Below, piece after piece: positions 6,832 through 10,000 of a DNA stretch of 10,000 nt (its first letter is position 1; every line of letters begins with the position of its first letter). The notes under the pieces are model-generated. The model worked only from the letters and a program-made list of their open reading frames with translations, was not told the DNA's origin and did not search any database. The position numbers and the translations under genes were made by a program. Origin of the DNA: Actinidia chinensis (lineage: Eukaryota; Streptophyta; Magnoliopsida; Ericales; Actinidiaceae); contig CM018900.1 of the NCBI GenBank assembly GCA_009663005.1, forward strand, positions 10,327,645 to 10,337,644. The letters are read 5' to 3'.

Positions 6832-7740
6832 AAACCCCCTTCGTTTTCTCCACAGCATTTCTTCCAAAGTCGTATCCTCATAAGTCATACCTCGCTACAT
6901 GCATAATTCTCACGTTGTATGGTTAAGAACCTTCGTTTTGATATGGGTTAAGGCTGTGTTCCACCTAGATTTTAAAATTCGATTTTTTTGGCCTGCTTAG
7001 CTTCGTTTTTTTAAATGGGCACATGATTTTTTAATCTGATTTTGAGGACATGTTTGGCCCTGTTATTACAATAGTCATTGGTTTTTTTTATTGTTAATGA
7101 CTAAAAAACTAGATATTTTTAGTCATTCCAAACAAAAAAAAATTAGATTTTTTATCTCACTTTTCTTATTTTAGCCAAAAATAAAAAAATATAGATTTTT
7201 TAACTACATTTTTTATAAAATCTCACTTTGTGTTATTTACTTTCAGTTGTATCAATTAATCCCTTATATTTAATTAAGTATTTATATCACCTTTCTATTC
7301 GCTTTCTGTTCAATTAGGGGTTACTTGGTCTCTTTTTGTGACACTAGATGGCCTCTTTCCATCACTTTATTAAAAAAATGGAGAAAAATAACACATTAAC
7401 ACTTGATCTGGGTAAAACTTGTGAGGGTATAAAGTGAAATTTCCCAATTAAATATGGAGTTGAATTGCATTATATTCAGCTCCAGTTCATCAAGGTTGGG
7501 CCTTCTCCTAGCTAGTAGCTTGATTGCCAAGGTCCTGTCGTTATTGCGTTTTTTTTATATATTTTTCATGACAATTTCTTCAACACAAATATATTTATAT
7601 ATTATTTTCTTAACGAACCATATATATAACAATTAATAATTTCAAATCCCTCCATAAAGTTGATAACTCTTGATAATTAAAGGTAAAGTGTTTGTGACTT
7701 TCAACAAGTTCATTGAACTTAAACGTGTTTTCTAAGAAAC
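6832..7740. other. Intergenic DNA with one weak coding-like patch
   Basis: AT-rich, with long T and A runs. A Tourist-type end, TAAGGCTGTGTT, appears near 6949-6960 without a matching partner. An 8-bp inverted repeat TAGTCATT...AATGACTA lies at about 7072-7102. The patch at 7441-7545 is listed separately. Confidence 0.5.
7441..7545 (-). pseudogene. Possible coding relic, unidentified
   Basis: On the minus strand this patch reads NDRTLAIKLLARRRPNLDEL followed by ELN and further open codons, in a frame closed upstream by a TAA around 7558. The part at 7470-7545 is richer in GC than its surroundings and encodes a charged, helix-like segment loosely like a leucine-rich-repeat turn (PNLDELEL). 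There is no ATG and no recognised domain. The plus strand is also open here and would encode a Leu/Ser-rich, signal-like stretch from an ATG at 7454. Which strand, if either, once coded cannot be decided by eye. Confidence 0.2.
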
Positions 7741-7953
7741 TCATTTCATGTTCCGTTTGGGCAATTTTTTTTATTTTTTTTTGCATTTTTGGGCTAAAAT
7801 ATATATAGCCGAGTTTTTTTATATCTGTTTGGAGTGAGTTTATTAGTTAAAATAATCTAATTTTTTAGCGACTCTAATAAAACACTTTACCTTTTTACTC
7901 CAAAATTGAGAAAAATTATTTTTTTTATCTATCCCAAACGGGGCCTGAAATGA
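7741..7953. mobile_element. MITE-like element with 21-bp terminal inverted repeats (213 bp)
   Basis: The left end TCATTTCATGTTCCGTTTGGG (7741-7761) and the reverse complement of 7933-7953 match at 18 of 21 positions. After the TIRs both ends run into T-rich sequence, so the stem similarity continues loosely inward. The CCGTTTGGG motif is typical of plant MITE ends. Flanking bases give no clear TSD, so the superfamily is uncertain. Confidence 0.6.
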
Positions 7954-8705
7954 CCAAAATTATGGATAGTCAATTGGATCACTCTAATCTTTTTTTAGTA
8001 CTTATAAAATATTATATTGGTCAAATTATATTTGATCATTTAGGTTTATGCTAATTTATATACATGAATAAGAATCCCAATCTTATGGAAACTTTATTTT
8101 TCTAAAAAAATTCAAATTTTGAACATAAATTTTTGTATTACTACTAACTTAAACTAATTCCTTCTTAATTTCTTTGTCGATTATTTCTCTCACAATCTAT
8201 TTAATTTAAATTACGTATTTAAATTAAGCTAAACTCTACAAAACTAATTTTTTTTAAGACGGATAATTCAACTAATACTTAAAAAATATATATTTTACTA
8301 AAAATTTATGTAACATATGCATCCCACGGGTCGCTGCTAGCTAGAATATTCATATATCACAATGATTGTTTATCCAATTATTTAATCCAAAGTTGGTGAG
8401 AATTATCTCAATAATAATCTTATCAACTTTCTTCTGTTTTTTTCTCACAAGTCCATTTTTTGATCTTGTTCAGACTGTTATTGCATGGATAGATAGCATT
8501 GCATGATTCAAACCTTTAATAAATGGTCCATGAACCCAAAACATTGACAAAACTTGATAAATTATAAATATAAATACCTGCTTCTGGAGACTTTTCAACC
8601 AGCTCATTTAACGTCGACGCGGTCTTAATCTTTGTTTAACTTTAAAGCATCCAATCAATCAATGAAGTCTCTATACTTCCGTTCCGTCCTTAATTTTTCT
8701 TGGAT
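7954..8705. other. Intergenic DNA, no gene seen
   Basis: AT-rich. It contains an imperfect hairpin at about 8389-8430 (AAAGTTG...CAACTTT). A TATA-like sequence at 8563-8576 precedes a short ATG frame at 8662 that stops inside the next element (see findings). No recognised gene. Confidence 0.55.
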
Positions 8706-9165
8706 AAATTATGGCAATGGTCCCTAAAATATCTAACTCGTCTCATTTTGATCTCTCGTGTACTAACTTTCTTAATTTCACTTCTAATGTATACAATTCA
8801 GTTTTTTGTGGTCCTTTACTAATTATAAATCTTTTTTTTAATTTTTTTTAATTGTAAAAATGGTCTTGAAGTTTTTTTTTTATATTTGTTATCTGCAGTG
8901 GATATAATTCGTGTAATTGCAAATGTGGTTATTTCATAATGTGCTATGTTGATGGTACTTTATCGAGTCAGATTCAAGACTTATATCAAAAACTAAATAA
9001 ATTAAAAATTCTTTTTATAATAATAAAAACTTAAAAAAAAACATATATAATTAGCAAATGACTACATAAAACTCAATTGTATATATTATAAATAAAATTT
9101 AAAAAATTGTACGTGAAGAACCAAATGACACGAGGTGAATATCTTAGGAACCAGTACCATAATTT
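8706..9165. mobile_element. Long-TIR nonautonomous DNA element (460 bp) upstream of the peroxidase gene
   Basis: The first 60 bases (starting AAATTATGGCAATGGTCCCT) and the reverse complement of the last 60 (starting AAATTATGGTACTGGTTCCT) align without gaps at about 39 of the first 50 positions, then loosely to a shared GTAC. The interior is AT-rich with no long frame. Long terminal inverted repeats suggest a Mutator-like nonautonomous element, but no 9-bp target duplication is visible. Its right end is about 100 bases from the peroxidase TATA box. Confidence 0.6.
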
Positions 9166-9266
9166 CTTTTTTTCTTTTTTCTCTACACGTAGAATTGGTA
9201 TGCCATGCACAAATGGTCCAAAACATTAGGTGATCTGCTCTTGCCAAACATGTCCCATCCGGTCTC

Positions 9267-9275
9267 TATATATAA
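9267..9275 (+). promoter_or_regulatory. TATA box of the peroxidase gene
   Basis: TATATATAA lies 65 bases upstream of the ATG. Transcription would start near 9298-9305, within a CA-rich stretch, giving a 5' leader of about 40 bases. Confidence 0.75.
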
Positions 9276-9339
9276 CCATCAAACTATGGCTTGTTTTCAA
9301 CACACTCCTCCTGATCTCTATATTCCATAGGAAATTATA

Positions 9340-9555
9340 ATGGCTTCTTCATCTTTTTCAATGCTCGCTTTTGTCTTGCTTTTGCTTGTGCTTTTAGTTG
9401 ATAGTTCTTCTACTCACCTCTCTACCAATTTCTACTACAAGACTTGCCCAAAACTATTCACGACTGTGAAATCAGTGGTTCATTCCGCGGTGGCCAAGGA
9501 AAAGCGCATGGGTGCTTCTCTACTTCGCCTCCACTTCCACGACTGCTTTGTTAAT
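9340..9555 (+). CDS. Secreted class III peroxidase, exon 1 (partial gene)
   Basis: Class III peroxidases are plant haem enzymes of the cell wall and vacuole that oxidise phenolics with H2O2, in lignification, suberisation and defence. This exon encodes 72 residues. Residues 1 to about 25 form a signal peptide ([10 protein letters not shown] core). The mature protein starts near [14 protein letters not shown], with Cys36 the first disulfide cysteine. The distal haem motif [10 protein letters not shown] gives catalytic Arg63 and His67, calcium-ligand Asp68 and Cys69. The exon ends after Val-Asn with GTAATT as donor, the conserved first intron position before the family's GCD motif. The ATG has A at -3 and G at +4. 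Full-length members have about 320-350 residues, so roughly four-fifths lies beyond the right edge. No defect is seen; the specific isoform cannot be named. Confidence 0.95.
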
Positions 9556-9575
9556 GTAATTATTCGTTTCATCAT

Positions 9576-9637
<62 letters not shown>

Positions 9638-10000
9638 CAATAAGTTTTAAGTTTAGTTCGTCGTTAGTGAACTTTTAATTTTATCTGGTAAAAAATTTTA
9701 CATTTTAAATACCTCTCATAGAGAAAAATAAAAAATATATATAAAACAGTGAAAAAACTTCACTAAAGACGAAATTACTTGCCAACTTAGTTTATGAATT
9801 GATGTAAGTGGCATTTCAAACTCTACAGCAATAAGTATACTACATTAGTCCTATATTAGTTTGTAAAAACAATATTAGGAGCGGATACGGCACACATTCT
9901 CAAAAGTAGTACATACGGTGCATCATGGTACAACATTATTACAACCCATCATAAAATAATTCATCACAATCGATTGTAACTCACTTTTTTTAACATACAC
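9556..10000 (+). other. Intron 1 of the peroxidase gene (incomplete)
   Basis: Starts with the GTAATT donor at 9556 and runs to the window edge. I found no exon 2 sequence (the GCD-S-L-L motif expected next), so the intron is at least 445 bases. It is AT-rich and holds a (TA)29 microsatellite. Confidence 0.8.
9579..9636. repeat. (TA)29 microsatellite
   Basis: An uninterrupted run of 29 TA units (58 bases) starts 23 bases after the exon 1 donor. Perfect TA runs this long are usually length-polymorphic. Confidence 0.95.

Noticed and set aside
9556..9678. Read-through of the peroxidase frame past residue 72
   Set aside because: It translates the donor site and the TA repeat (Ile-Tyr run). The conserved intron position and GT donor show this is intron.
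1..10000. CRISPR array, operon or bacterial-type defence system
   Set aside because: The window is plant nuclear DNA with spliced genes; no spaced direct repeats or prokaryotic gene organisation are present.

Overview
The window is nuclear DNA of a flowering plant, most likely a eudicot. The evidence is spliced genes with GT-AG introns, an AT-rich intergenic background, plant-type miniature inverted-repeat elements, an LTR retrotransposon, and two recognisable plant protein families. No species can be named from the sequence alone. Both genes are incomplete here.

Left edge (1-626, minus strand): the 5' end of an LTR retrotransposon. It shows a complete 417-bp LTR with 10-bp terminal inverted repeats, a primer-binding site matching initiator tRNA-Met, and the opening codons of a gag-like frame that runs off the left edge.

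Region 1600-3536 (minus strand): four exons of a TruA/PUS1-type tRNA pseudouridine synthase. They encode a transit-peptide-like N-terminus and the catalytic Asp, 186 codons plus two bases, about the N-terminal two-fifths of the usual protein. No exon for the rest was found between 1600 and the retrotransposon. The remainder may lie beyond the left edge, with the element sitting in a large fourth intron, or the gene may be truncated. A short protein-like frame of unknown origin lies at 1212-1331.

Region 3537-9240: about 5.7 kb with no convincing complete gene. Its structure comes from small transposon remnants: a GC-rich element at 3652-3892, a duplicated Tourist-like MITE region at 5184-5505, inverted-repeat elements at 6677-6831 and 7741-7953, and a long-TIR element at 8706-9165. 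There are also several short tandem duplications and perfect hairpins, and one weak candidate coding relic at 7441-7545 (minus).

Right edge (9267-10000, plus strand): TATA box and first exon of a secreted class III peroxidase, then the start of an intron carrying a perfect (TA)29 microsatellite. The second exon is outside the window. The two genes are unrelated in function and point away from each other; nothing suggests they work together.
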